Positions 53,089 through 60,881 of a stretch of 64,000 nucleotides of DNA are shown here, piece by piece (the stretch's first letter is position 1; each line of letters begins with the position of its first letter). The stretch lies in the NCBI RefSeq assembly GCF_001039475.1, contig NZ_LELK01000004.1, forward strand, positions 834,329 to 898,328, in the 5' to 3' direction. Origin of the DNA: Guptibacillus hwajinpoensis (GTDB taxonomy: Bacteria > Bacillota > Bacilli > Bacillales > Guptibacillaceae). The position numbers were made by a program, and so were the translations under genes. The notes under the pieces are model-generated. The model was not told the origin of the DNA and made no database searches. It worked only from the letters and a program-made list of their open reading frames with translations.

Positions 53089-53541
53089 CTAGTTCGTATT
53101 AAAATAATCATTAATCATCCGTTTGTGACTGCCTACCATATTTTCAGGTAGTTCATTGTAGGAGAAAAAGTCACACGATAAACTCTCATCTGGATTTAAC
53201 TTAATCGAACCTGAATATTCTTTCACGTAATAAGCAGTTGTAACAGAGTAGAATTCATCTCCATTGTCAGCTTTAGTGAAAAATGATTCTCCTGAGTATA
53301 GTTTGAACAGAGTCATGTTTTCAACAGATAAGCCGGTTTCTTCAAACGTCTCTCTTTTAGCTGTTTCTTCTGTTGATTCACCTGGCTCCATTAATCCACC
53401 AGGCAATCCCCATCTCTTACTACGTTCATTCCGTAACTGTAGGAGGACCTCATTCTTACTGTTAACAATTAATGTTACGGCACCAACAAGAATAAGCGGG
53501 CGATGCCCAACTAATTCACGTAACTCTTTTACATAGTTCAT
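53089..53541 (-). CDS. NUDIX hydrolase
   Basis: A 150-residue NUDIX protein with a complete box (GGLMEPGESTEETAKRETFEETG, in two parts GGLMEPGE and KRETFEETGLSV). The N-terminal VGAVTLIVNSKNEVLLQLRN strand pair is typical of ADP-ribose/NADH-type or RNA-cap-type hydrolases; the substrate cannot be fixed. The start at 53541 follows AAGGAGGAATGC on the minus strand. Confidence 0.9.
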   Translation of the reverse strand: MNYVKELRELVGHRPLILVGAVTLIVNSKNEVLLQLRNERSKRWGLPGGLMEPGESTEETAKRETFEETGLSVENMTLFKLYSGESFFTKADNGDEFYSVTTAYYVKEYSGSIKLNPDESLSCDFFSYNELPENMVGSHKRMINDYFNTN

Positions 53542-53561
53542 TGCATTCCTCCTTGAACCTA

Positions 53562-54368
53562 TTATAAAGGAAGATCTCTTTTTGAGAACAGGATGATGCT
53601 AAGTGCGTAAAGTAAGGTTCCAAGAATGAATAGAAACGTGACAGAAGGCCAAATCTCGACAGTACCCCTCGCAATCTCAACTGGTCTAAACGTAGCGAAG
53701 ATAGAAAGGTTTACCATCCAATCGAGCTTGTCACTCATTTTCCCTATCAGATCCATCCCATAGAATAGGATCGTTAATAATCCAGAAATTCCAAGTGCTT
53801 GCCGTTCATCATTTAATAATGAAGAGAAGAGAAAAGAGTAGGCAGAGATAGCATAGAATAATAGAACTCCCACCAGATTCACTTTAAGGAAACTCATAGC
53901 CTCAAACGGTTTATTGTCGATTAATAGTTCGGTTCCGATTACACCTGTAAGCATTGTGGTTAAACCAATAATGAGAAGACCTGTTAGAAGAACGAGACTT
54001 TGAGTGAAGGCAATCTTCTTTCTGGAATTTGGTGTAGCTAGTATATAGGCCATCGAACCACGATCAATCAGTCGTGCCATGAGTTGAGATGAAGTCATTA
54101 ATGAGAAAATCGAAAGAATGACAATATACAATAAGCCGTAGTATTCTCCAGCAATAAAGTCGCTAACGTGCTGAAAGCCACCTTCCATACCAAATGCAGC
54201 TAGGAAACTCTCAGGCATAGATTCCATTAAATCATTAAGTCCCGGAGCATCTGCAATAGACGGATAGATACCAATAATGAGAAGTAAATAAAGGGCAGAT
54301 CCAATCGCGTAGCTTGAGATTGATTTAGCATGAACCTTTAACATTTTGGCATATAACGTCAAGTTCAT
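53562..54368 (-). CDS. ABC-2 type permease of a TetR-controlled exporter
   Basis: A 268-residue permease with six hydrophobic helices (FLAAFGMEGGFQHVSDFIAG loop after the first). It overlaps the ATPase gene by four bases (ATGA), so the two are translated together. Related pairs export drugs or antimicrobial peptides. No ribosome site other than the coupled one is needed. Confidence 0.88.
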   Translation of the reverse strand: MNLTLYAKMLKVHAKSISSYAIGSALYLLLIIGIYPSIADAPGLNDLMESMPESFLAAFGMEGGFQHVSDFIAGEYYGLLYIVILSIFSLMTSSQLMARLIDRGSMAYILATPNSRKKIAFTQSLVLLTGLLIIGLTTMLTGVIGTELLIDNKPFEAMSFLKVNLVGVLLFYAISAYSFLFSSLLNDERQALGISGLLTILFYGMDLIGKMSDKLDWMVNLSIFATFRPVEIARGTVEIWPSVTFLFILGTLLYALSIILFSKRDLPL

Positions 54369-55246
54369 ATGCTCGCCTCCCTGTCATAGTAATTCAGAAA
54401 GACTTCTTCAAGGTGCTGTTCATGTATATCAATGTTACGGATCTCATATTCAGCGAGTGTTGAAATAAATTGATTATAATCCCCTTGTACAGCAATTTCA
54501 GCTCGGTTATCGCTGATAGATACCACATCAAGGTAATGTCTTACTTGCTCAGCTTCTTCAGCAGAACTAAAGGTAACTTCAAACAGCCTTCTCTGCTTCT
54601 GTTGAAGAGCATGTATATCTTCAACAACAACAATTTTGCCATCTTTAATAATCGCAGCTCGATCACAGGTTCGTTCTATTTCTGCGAAACTATGGGATGA
54701 CATGAGAAAAGTAGTGCCTTTTGCTTTTAACTCGCTAACCAAATCAATAAAGATGCGTTGCATAAGAGGATCAAGACCTGAAGTTGGTTCGTCGAGAATA
54801 ATAACTTCAGGTTGGTGCATAAATGCAGCAACGATTCCTACTTTCTGTTTCATTCCTTTCGACATTTTTCGAATAGGTGTTTTGACATCGAATTGCAGTC
54901 GTTGAATCAATTCATCACGGTAGTTCGTTTGCTTAAGACCACGCATGCCACCAATTAGTTTAAGAAATTCCATTCCATCCATTCCATCAAGAAAAGCAAT
55001 TTCGCCTGGAAGATACCCAACTCTTTTCTGTATTTTTGCCGCATCTTTCCAAGTATCCAAGCCAAAGATCGAAGCCGATCCGCTTGATGGTTTCATAAAC
55101 CCCATTAAATGACGGATTGTCGTAGACTTGCCAGCTCCATTCGGTCCAAGGAATCCAAAAACCTCCCCTTGTGGGATAGAAAAGTGAACATCAAATATCC
55201 CTTTTCCATTAGAGAACTCTTTCGTCAGCCCATTTAATTCAATCAT
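54365..55246 (-). CDS. ABC transporter ATP-binding protein
   Basis: A 293-residue ATPase: Walker A GPNGAGKSTT near 38, signature MSKGMKQKVGIVAA near 135, Walker B VIILDEPTSGLDPL and switch His in MSSHSFAEIE. The start at 55246 follows AAGGGGGACC on the minus strand. It is the first gene of the operon, divergent from a tetR gene, with repeated AGTTCA half-sites in the gap. Confidence 0.92.
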   Translation of the reverse strand: MIELNGLTKEFSNGKGIFDVHFSIPQGEVFGFLGPNGAGKSTTIRHLMGFMKPSSGSASIFGLDTWKDAAKIQKRVGYLPGEIAFLDGMDGMEFLKLIGGMRGLKQTNYRDELIQRLQFDVKTPIRKMSKGMKQKVGIVAAFMHQPEVIILDEPTSGLDPLMQRIFIDLVSELKAKGTTFLMSSHSFAEIERTCDRAAIIKDGKIVVVEDIHALQQKQRRLFEVTFSSAEEAEQVRHYLDVVSISDNRAEIAVQGDYNQFISTLAEYEIRNIDIHEQHLEEVFLNYYDREASI

Positions 55247-55256
55247 AAGGTCCCCC

Positions 55257-55361
55257 TTGAACTAATTTTTGAACTATTATTATACTTATATTTCACTTTA
55301 ATAATAAATGACAAATAGGTTCGATACAATATAAAATGAACTTATAAATAAAAATAGTTCA
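55257..55361. promoter_or_regulatory. Divergent control region with repeated TGAACT half-sites
   Basis: TTGAACTA occurs at 55257 and 55269 as a 12-base direct repeat, placed just after the predicted minus-strand promoter (TTATTA-N17-TATAAT). A third and fourth half-site form an inverted repeat TGAACT-N13-AGTTCA (55337-55361) before the tetR start. They are likely operators of the TetR protein. Confidence 0.55.
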
Positions 55362-55385
55362 GTAAATTGTTAAGGTTGTGATAAT

Positions 55386-55991
55386 GTGAATGGGTTTGAA
55401 TTACGTAAGCAAAAGAAACGGAAAGAAATTATAGCATCAGCTTTTACGCTTTTTAACCAAGAAGGTGTTAAGGCAGTGAAGGTAAGCGATATTGCAAAGG
55501 ACGCATCGGTTTCTCAAGTAACGATCTACAATCATTTCAATAGTAAAGAAGAACTTGTACGAGAAGTGATTAAGGATTACATGAATACTCAATTCACATT
55601 GTTTATGAATTTACTTCAAGAAGAGAAGAGTTTCTCTGAAGTTATTGAGATGATTATCCTTGAGAAGAACCAAGCTGTTCAACAGATTAATCCTTCACTT
55701 TTAGAAGAAATGTTATCCACTGACGAGAAGTTGAAAGGGTACGTTGATCACTTCTATCAAACGAAGACACTCCCACTGTTTATTCAACTTCTGCAAAGGG
55801 CTCAGGAACGTGGAGAAGTGAATCCTTCCCTTTCGATGGAAGCTGTTATATTTTATCTCAATGCGATGAAAGCTGAAGCACAACGTGTGCCAGTAGAAGA
55901 GTGGTCCAAGCGAGAAAAGTTCCTTCAAGATGTTCTACACCTTTTTTTCTATGGTTTAAATGGGAAGCCTGACAGTCATAATTCTGAATAA
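55386..55991 (+). CDS. TetR-family transcriptional regulator
   Basis: A 201-residue TetR protein: N-terminal helix-turn-helix (RKEIIASAFTLFNQEGVKAV, SDIAKDASVSQVTIYNHFNSKEEL) and an all-helical ligand domain. It is divergent from the ABC exporter and probably represses both. GTG at 55386 is used with a weak AAGG ribosome site; the residues that follow (MNGFELRKQKKRKEI) are normal for the family. Confidence 0.9.
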   Translation: MNGFELRKQKKRKEIIASAFTLFNQEGVKAVKVSDIAKDASVSQVTIYNHFNSKEELVREVIKDYMNTQFTLFMNLLQEEKSFSEVIEMIILEKNQAVQQINPSLLEEMLSTDEKLKGYVDHFYQTKTLPLFIQLLQRAQERGEVNPSLSMEAVIFYLNAMKAEAQRVPVEEWSKREKFLQDVLHLFFYGLNGKPDSHNSE

Positions 55992-56106
55992 GTGTTCATA
56001 AACTAAATGTGTGTAAATTTTCACAAAATTTTAACAGTTTGTAACGTTATCTTACCTATTCCTGTTGTATAATGAAGTCATCCAGAGGGAAAGTTGGTGA
56101 ATTCTG

Positions 56107-56226
56107 TTGAAGAAACTAAAGAAATTGACTTTTAAGCAGCTAGTCGATCAAAATAGAGCAGAACTTCTAAAGAATGAAAAAGAACTTGCTGAGATTGAGA
56201 AGCGAATTGATAATAAACACGTATAG
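56107..56226 (+). CDS. fbpB: FbpB-family small basic protein
   Basis: A 39-residue basic helical protein (MKKLKKLTFKQLVDQNRAEL then LKNEKELAEIEKRID) that matches the FbpB family. In B. subtilis FbpB is Fur-regulated and acts with the FsrA small RNA in the iron-sparing response. The start is TTG at 56107; a TATAAT box lies about 34 bases upstream. No clear Fur box was seen. Terminator directly after. Confidence 0.75.
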   Translation: MKKLKKLTFKQLVDQNRAELLKNEKELAEIEKRIDNKHV

Positions 56227-56231
56227 TAGTT

Positions 56232-56259
56232 GAAAAAGCAGCCTGTAGGCTGCTTTTTT
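56232..56259 (+). terminator. Terminator of fbpB
   Basis: AAAAAGCAGCC-TGTA-GGCTGCTTTTTT. Confidence 0.9.
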
Positions 56260-56315
56260 GTATATAGAAGCAAAGAAATCCTGTGCTAAACTAACGATAA
56301 GGAGGCGACCTAGTT

Positions 56316-56954
56316 GTGAAATTACTTAGCGTAAATGTAGGCAAGCCGATTGAAACGGATTACAAAGGAAAGAACATTGAAACAGGAATTTACAAACAGT
56401 CAGTATGCGAAAAGGTTTATGTATCTCGTGAACAAGTAGAAGGTGATGGTCAGGCGGATCTTGTTCATCATGGAGGTTCAGAAAAAGCAATTTGTGTCTA
56501 TCCTATCGAGCATTATTCCTACTGGGAAGAGAAGTTGCAACGTCAATTGAAGCCTGGTGCGTTTGGTGAGAATTTCACCATGTCTGGTTTAGATGAGAAG
56601 GAAGCACTTATTGGGGATATATACAAAATAGGTGAAACGAGAGTTCAGGTGAGTCTCCCAAGGCAGCCCTGTTTCAAGCTCTCGAAGAAGTTTGAGGTCA
56701 ACAATATGCATCTTTTTGTAATGGAAAATGGATATAGTGGCTATTACCTTCGTGTATTGGAAGAAGGCTATGTTAAGGAAGGTGATGACATAACGGTTGA
56801 ACATCGACCAACACATGGTGTAACTGTGGCCCTAATCAATCGATTAACGTATCATGACAAAAAAGATCGAGTAGGCCTTGAACAGGCTATGCTTGCGAAA
56901 GAACTGTCTGAGAGTTGGTATAATAAGTTAAGAAAACAGTTAAGCGCGCTATAA
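56316..56954 (+). CDS. MOSC-domain protein (YiiM-like)
   Basis: A 212-residue MOSC protein: GDGQADLVHHGGSEKAICVYP, LKPGAFGENFTMSGL, GDIYKIGETRVQVSLPRQPCFKLSKKF with the conserved cysteine that can bind a molybdenum or sulfur carrier, and a C-terminal helical 3-alpha domain. YiiM relatives reduce N-hydroxylated bases. GTG at 56316 follows AAGGAGGCGACC. Single gene. Confidence 0.9.
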   Translation: MKLLSVNVGKPIETDYKGKNIETGIYKQSVCEKVYVSREQVEGDGQADLVHHGGSEKAICVYPIEHYSYWEEKLQRQLKPGAFGENFTMSGLDEKEALIGDIYKIGETRVQVSLPRQPCFKLSKKFEVNNMHLFVMENGYSGYYLRVLEEGYVKEGDDITVEHRPTHGVTVALINRLTYHDKKDRVGLEQAMLAKELSESWYNKLRKQLSAL

Positions 56955-56968
56955 GAGCGCGCTTTTAC
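56942..56968. terminator. Terminator spanning the MOSC stop codon
   Basis: AAGCGCGCT-ATAAG-AGCGCGCTT then TT. It includes the stop codon and the convergent stop of the 29-residue gene. Confidence 0.8.
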
Positions 56969-57054
56969 TTTTTGGCCATGCGATAATAGAAAATGATCAA
57001 GATGATAATCGTAACGATAGTGAAACTATATTTAACGACTTGCATAAGCTCCAT
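56965..57054 (-). CDS. Small 29-residue single-helix membrane protein
   Basis: On the minus strand ATG at 57054, seven bases after GAGGAG, opens a 29-residue frame: MELMQVVKYSFTIVTIIILI then IFYYRMAKK. One strongly hydrophobic helix is followed by a basic end, as in small membrane regulators or toxin peptides. No match is recalled. It lies just downstream of HU and shares its strand; an HU terminator stands between them. Confidence 0.5.
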   Translation of the reverse strand: MELMQVVKYSFTIVTIIILIIFYYRMAKK

Positions 57055-57068
57055 GGCTTTCTCCTCAC

Positions 57069-57104
57069 GAGAAAAGCTGGAACCAAATGGATCCAGCTTC
57101 TCTA
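57069..57104 (-). terminator. Terminator of the HU gene
   Basis: Minus strand: GAGAAGCTGGATCC / GGTTCCAGCTTTTCTC with a short loop and four T residues. Confidence 0.7.
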
Positions 57105-57108
57105 AATG

Positions 57109-57381
57109 TTAGACTACTTTTTCTTTTAATGCTTTACCTGGCTTAAAGGCAGGTGTCTTAGAAGCCTGAATCAGAATTTCTTCACCTGTTTGTGGGTTAC
57201 GTCCTTTACGAGCTGAACGTTCTCTTACCTCAAAGTTACCGAAGCCTACTAGTTGAACCTTTTCACCTTTTGCAAGTGCCTCAGCAATCGTATCCATTAG
57301 TGTGTCTACCACTCTTGCAGTATCTTTTTTTGATAATTCTGCTCTTTCTGCAACAGTCGTCAATAGTTCTGCTTTATTCAT
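57109..57381 (-). CDS. HU-family DNA-binding protein
   Basis: A 90-residue nucleoid protein: [60 protein letters not shown]. The beta-arm tip (RNPQTGE) and dimer core are complete, so it should bend and wrap DNA like HBsu. The start at 57381 has AAAGGATG nine bases upstream; the two upstream in-frame ATGs are rejected. Two symmetric features of note: it is a single gene, and it differs from the usual HBsu copy, so it may be an additional paralogue. Confidence 0.93.
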   Translation of the reverse strand: MNKAELLTTVAERAELSKKDTARVVDTLMDTIAEALAKGEKVQLVGFGNFEVRERSARKGRNPQTGEEILIQASKTPAFKPGKALKEKVV

Positions 57382-57478
57382 CTCATTCATCCTTTCTAAT
57401 TTTGCTAGTTTCACTTCTATAGCTCCATTTTCACCAGCCTATCGCGTTTTTATACATCTCATTCATGATTTAATGGCA

Positions 57479-57507
57479 TAAAAAAAGAGATTCTTAAGCG
57501 AATCTCT
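57479..57507 (-). terminator. Terminator of fbpA
   Basis: Minus strand: AGAGATTCGCTTAAGAATCTCT followed by TTTTTT. Confidence 0.85.
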
Positions 57508-57522
57508 GGCTCGTTTGTTAAC

Positions 57523-57681
57523 TTAGTAGTTAGAAAGTTGTTTGTACTCTTTTTCGAGGTCAGTCAGCGTGCAGTGGTAAAGGTGTTGATCTGCTGTAGA
57601 GTAAGCTCCTGCTTCAATAAGTTTAGAGATGTAATAGTGACGTCGTTGTTCAAGAGCTTTTCTGAGCTGATTTACTTCCAT
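57523..57681 (-). CDS. fbpA: FbpA-family small protein
   Basis: A 52-residue protein on the minus strand: MEVNQLRKALEQRRHYYISK, LIEAGAYSTADQHLYHCTLT, DLEKEYKQL. It matches the Fur-regulated basic protein A family (LRKAVxxRRxxLIxKLxxAG, DxHLYELTLSELEKEY). In B. subtilis FbpA belongs to the iron-sparing response with FbpB, FbpC and FsrA. ATG at 57681 follows AAGGAGGTTGTGCTC. No Fur box was found upstream, so iron control is from family knowledge only. Confidence 0.8.
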   Translation of the reverse strand: MEVNQLRKALEQRRHYYISKLIEAGAYSTADQHLYHCTLTDLEKEYKQLSNY

Positions 57682-57828
57682 GAGCACAACCTCCTTATCA
57701 ATTTTTTATTCCCAGTATGTCCTGAGATCATGTGTTTTAATCGCAATCTGATGTGACAGTATTGACAATTTTTATTCGTGTAATCATGAACGACTGTCGC
57801 TTACTACATACATAAAGGATGTTACGCA

Positions 57829-58602
57829 ATGAATAAGAAACAAATCGTACAAGCCATTGAGGCGATTCAATGGGATTATGAAGATGCTCTTGTACCTGAA
57901 TCTATTCACTATATTCAAAAAGATGACGTTGTGATGATAAAAAATGAAAAATCAACGAGTATCTATGCAAATAAAGTTGTTCGTTTCGATAAGAGCTTTG
58001 AAGAAATAGAGGAAGTGTTTGCTTTTTTTGGAGAATCCCCATTTTCATGGTGGGTTCGTAAAGAGAATCATCGTGAACTTGAGGATGAGCTAATGAAACG
58101 TGAGCTGTATCATTTTGATACTTATGTTGGATTAGCTAAGGTACTTCATAAGAAAGAGAATGAGGTCGATACACAACATAGTTATAAAGAAGTAACGGGA
58201 AAAGAAGAAGTCTCTCAGCATGTACAAGTAGCGAGCTCTATTTGGAATTATGATAGAAGGACAGAGGAGGCTGCCTTCAGTGAAAGAGTGAAGTATATAG
58301 AGATACCTGATCGACGAGGAGGATATATGATTGTAGTAGACAACGAGTTACCGATTGCCTATTCCAATTATCGTTATAGTCATGATGATCGTGTTCTCTA
58401 CTTGAATGGTGCTGGTGTAATCCCACGTTATAGAGGAAAAGGGATTTATCGTGAGATGGTAGCAAGAAGATTAAATGAAGCGATTAGTAGAGGCTGTCAG
58501 ATTGCAGTGACTCAGGCAAAAAAGGATACATCTGAGCCCATTCTTAGAAAAGTAGGTTTTCAAGAGTATGCTACTTACAAACAGTATGTACCTAACCAAT
58601 AG
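57829..58602 (+). CDS. GNAT-family N-acetyltransferase
   Basis: A 257-residue protein with a C-terminal GNAT domain (LNGAGVIPRYRGKGIYREMVARRLNEAISRG, then VTQAKKDTSEPILRKVGF). The N-terminal 120 residues look like a second, degenerate acetyltransferase-like fold. ATG at 57829 follows AAAGGATG. Substrate unknown. Confidence 0.85.
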   Translation: MNKKQIVQAIEAIQWDYEDALVPESIHYIQKDDVVMIKNEKSTSIYANKVVRFDKSFEEIEEVFAFFGESPFSWWVRKENHRELEDELMKRELYHFDTYVGLAKVLHKKENEVDTQHSYKEVTGKEEVSQHVQVASSIWNYDRRTEEAAFSERVKYIEIPDRRGGYMIVVDNELPIAYSNYRYSHDDRVLYLNGAGVIPRYRGKGIYREMVARRLNEAISRGCQIAVTQAKKDTSEPILRKVGFQEYATYKQYVPNQ

Positions 58603-58815
58603 TCCAATTAGATTCGTAAAAGCTGCGAAATCAAAGCAAATGTTTCTAGAACACCCGTTTCACGCAAGTAGAGGATAGAACGACGCCTTCCTTTTTAACT
58701 AGTAAAATAGGATGAGTCCCGTGAAGAAATTAAATGGGAAAATAGACCATTAAGGACTGGACAGACTAACCTTTTTTATCAGATAATTCTGGTAAAGGAA
58801 AGGGAGGCGCTGATT

Positions 58816-59829
58816 ATTAGTGAAGTAAAATTAATACCATTCGTCGTTAATTCTGTCGTAAACCAAGCTGATGCTATTCCAGATGGTGTTGAGATGATTC
58901 AAGCTCCAGCAGTTTGGGATGCATCCCAAAAAGGAAAAGGTCGAGTTATTGCAATTGTCGATACAGGCTGTCAGATTGACCACCCTGAACTTCAATCTCG
59001 TATCATTGATGGTAGAAATTTCACTAAAGATTTTGGAGGAGACAAAGACCAGTACGATGATAACAACGGTCATGGAACACACGTTGCTGGAACGATTGCT
59101 GGTGTGGGAGGAGAAAACGGTGTGGTTGGTGTAGCACCTGATTCCAAGCTTCTAATCGTGAAAGTTCTTAACGAAGCAGGTAGCGGATCTTATCAATCCA
59201 TTATCGAAGGCATTCGCTATGCAACTGATTGGAAAGGTCCAGATGGTGAGCGTGTCAATGTCATTTCAATGTCACTTGGTGGTCCATCCGATTTGCCCGA
59301 GCTTCATGAAGCTATTAAGGACGCAATTAACCAAAATATTTCTGTTGTTTGTGCAGCTGGGAATGAAGGCGATGCAAGAGAAGATACGCCAGAATTTGCA
59401 TATCCAGGTGCATATAATGAAGTGATCGAAGTAGGGGCTGCGTCATTTCAAAGGACGCTTGCACCATTTTCTAATACGAATAACGAAATTGATTTAGTTG
59501 CACCAGGAGTTAATATCTTATCTACTTATCCTGGTGGTAAATATGCTGTACTGTCTGGAACGTCAATGGCTACACCGCATGTTTCAGGTGCATTAGCGCT
59601 TATTATGAACATATCAGAAAAAGAGTTCGAGCGTTCGTTAAGTGAAGCTGAAATTTATGCACAGTTAATTAGAAGGACTATTCCGATGGGATGTACGAAG
59701 CAAGCTGAAGGTAATGGACTGCTTGCATTAGGATTAGTGAAGCAGCTGGAATCACTGTTTAGTATCTATACGACAGCTTGGAATGAACAAGATGTGAAGA
59801 ACGAAGAACTAACTAAATCGAATAAATAA
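58816..59829 (+). CDS. Intracellular subtilisin (ISP), apparent ATT start
   Basis: A 337-residue cytoplasmic S8 protease without signal peptide. Triad: D49 (IAIVDTG), H86 (GHGTHVAG), S250 ([12 protein letters not shown]). Residues 1-26 are the ISP propeptide with the LIPF/LIPY motif that blocks the active site until cleaved. The frame is open from 58711 but has no ATG, GTG or TTG before ATG 58894, which would delete the propeptide; no good ribosome site precedes 58894. AGGGAGG (58801-58807) is placed to start at ATT 58816 (8-base gap), giving [15 protein letters not shown] at 58810 is too close. Terminator follows. Confidence 0.9.
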   Translation: MSEVKLIPFVVNSVVNQADAIPDGVEMIQAPAVWDASQKGKGRVIAIVDTGCQIDHPELQSRIIDGRNFTKDFGGDKDQYDDNNGHGTHVAGTIAGVGGENGVVGVAPDSKLLIVKVLNEAGSGSYQSIIEGIRYATDWKGPDGERVNVISMSLGGPSDLPELHEAIKDAINQNISVVCAAGNEGDAREDTPEFAYPGAYNEVIEVGAASFQRTLAPFSNTNNEIDLVAPGVNILSTYPGGKYAVLSGTSMATPHVSGALALIMNISEKEFERSLSEAEIYAQLIRRTIPMGCTKQAEGNGLLALGLVKQLESLFSIYTTAWNEQDVKNEELTKSNK

Positions 59830-59868
59830 AAAGAAGACCTTTTCGTGATGCGAAAAGGTCTTCTTTCT
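59830..59868. terminator. Bidirectional terminator
   Basis: AAGAAGACCTTTTCG-TGATG-CGAAAAGGTCTTCTT between the convergent ISP and TrhA genes. Confidence 0.9.
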
Positions 59869-59878
59869 ATTAGAACAC

Positions 59879-60520
59879 TTAGAGTGGAAGAACATAGAAC
59901 AGAACACAAAAGAAATGAGCTAATGTGCCTGCTACAACAAATAAATGCCATACAGCATGGTGAAATTTAAAAGCTCTCCAAACATAGAAGATCGCACCGA
60001 TAGTATAGAGTAGCCCTCCAACGATAAGAAGCATCATGCCGTTCGGATGTAAATTCTGAGTTAATGGATTCCAGGCTAGAACAATTAGCCAGCCCATTAG
60101 GACATATAAAATGGTAGAAATAAATAGAAACTTTTTGACGAAAAAAGCTTTAAAGAAGGTTCCAGCTATCGCAAGGCCCCAAACGATACCAAATAGAGTC
60201 CAGCCAAGAGGGCCTTCAATGACAATAAACAGAAATGGCGTATAGGTTCCAGCAATAAAAAAATAAATGGCTGAATGGTCGAGTATTTCAAATAAGTCTT
60301 TCGCTTTTCCTTCTGGGAAACTATGCACCAGAGTGGAAGAAGTGTAGAGCAATAGCATCGTTGCTCCAAACAGTGTAAAGCTAACTATGTGCCATGCATT
60401 ACCGTAACGGGATGCAAAAACAATTAAAATGACAAGGGCAGCTACGCTAATTAAAGCACCAATTCCATGAGTAATATAGTTCGCACGCTCTTCCTCGACA
60501 GTAAACGTATGGGTTGTCAT
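59879..60520 (-). CDS. Hemolysin III family membrane protein (TrhA/PAQR-like)
   Basis: A 213-residue protein with seven hydrophobic helices. Marks: ANYITHGIGALISVAALVIL, FEILDHSAIYFFIAGTYTPF and HHAVWHLFVVAGTLAHFF; the His, Asp and Ser residues are those that bind zinc in PAQR receptors. Members have been linked to membrane energetics; haemolysis is doubtful. ATG at 60520 gives the usual MTTHTF start; two further ATGs (60532, 60529) stand closer to AAAGGA. Confidence 0.87.
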   Translation of the reverse strand: MTTHTFTVEEERANYITHGIGALISVAALVILIVFASRYGNAWHIVSFTLFGATMLLLYTSSTLVHSFPEGKAKDLFEILDHSAIYFFIAGTYTPFLFIVIEGPLGWTLFGIVWGLAIAGTFFKAFFVKKFLFISTILYVLMGWLIVLAWNPLTQNLHPNGMMLLIVGGLLYTIGAIFYVWRAFKFHHAVWHLFVVAGTLAHFFCVLFYVLPL

Positions 60521-60594
60521 GTTTCGCATCATTCCTTTAAATCAGTTACAAGCAGTATACATCATGGAATCATGCTCGTCATGTGAAAAATTGA

Positions 60595-60777
60595 TTAATT
60601 CTTGTTCTTTCTCATTTTTTCTGCTTCATTTAATAAATGGTACGTGTAGAAATCCTTTTCTTCTATTTGTTCTGTAACGGCTTCCATGACCAGAAATTCT
60701 TCAGCTATTTCTTCCCGAACAGATGATAGAAGTTTCTCACTATCTGACGTTACCAATTTGTTTTTAGGATCCTTCAT
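60595..60777 (-). CDS. Small 60-residue acidic helical protein, unknown
   Basis: A 60-residue, highly charged, helical protein (SEKLLSSVREEIAEEFLVME, YTYHLLNEAEKMRKNKN). ATG at 60777 has a perfect AAAGGAG nine bases upstream. Families of such small alpha-helical proteins in Bacillaceae have no known role. It is followed by TrhA on the same strand and preceded by the oxidoreductase gene. Confidence 0.65.
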   Translation of the reverse strand: MKDPKNKLVTSDSEKLLSSVREEIAEEFLVMEAVTEQIEEKDFYTYHLLNEAEKMRKNKN

Positions 60778-60881
60778 TTTATTACGCTCCTTTATAGAAT
60801 GAATGATAGTATCATTCTACCTAAGGAAAGCGAAATTTATTCCAATAGGTCGGATTTCACACTGAGTCCAATCAGGTCACG

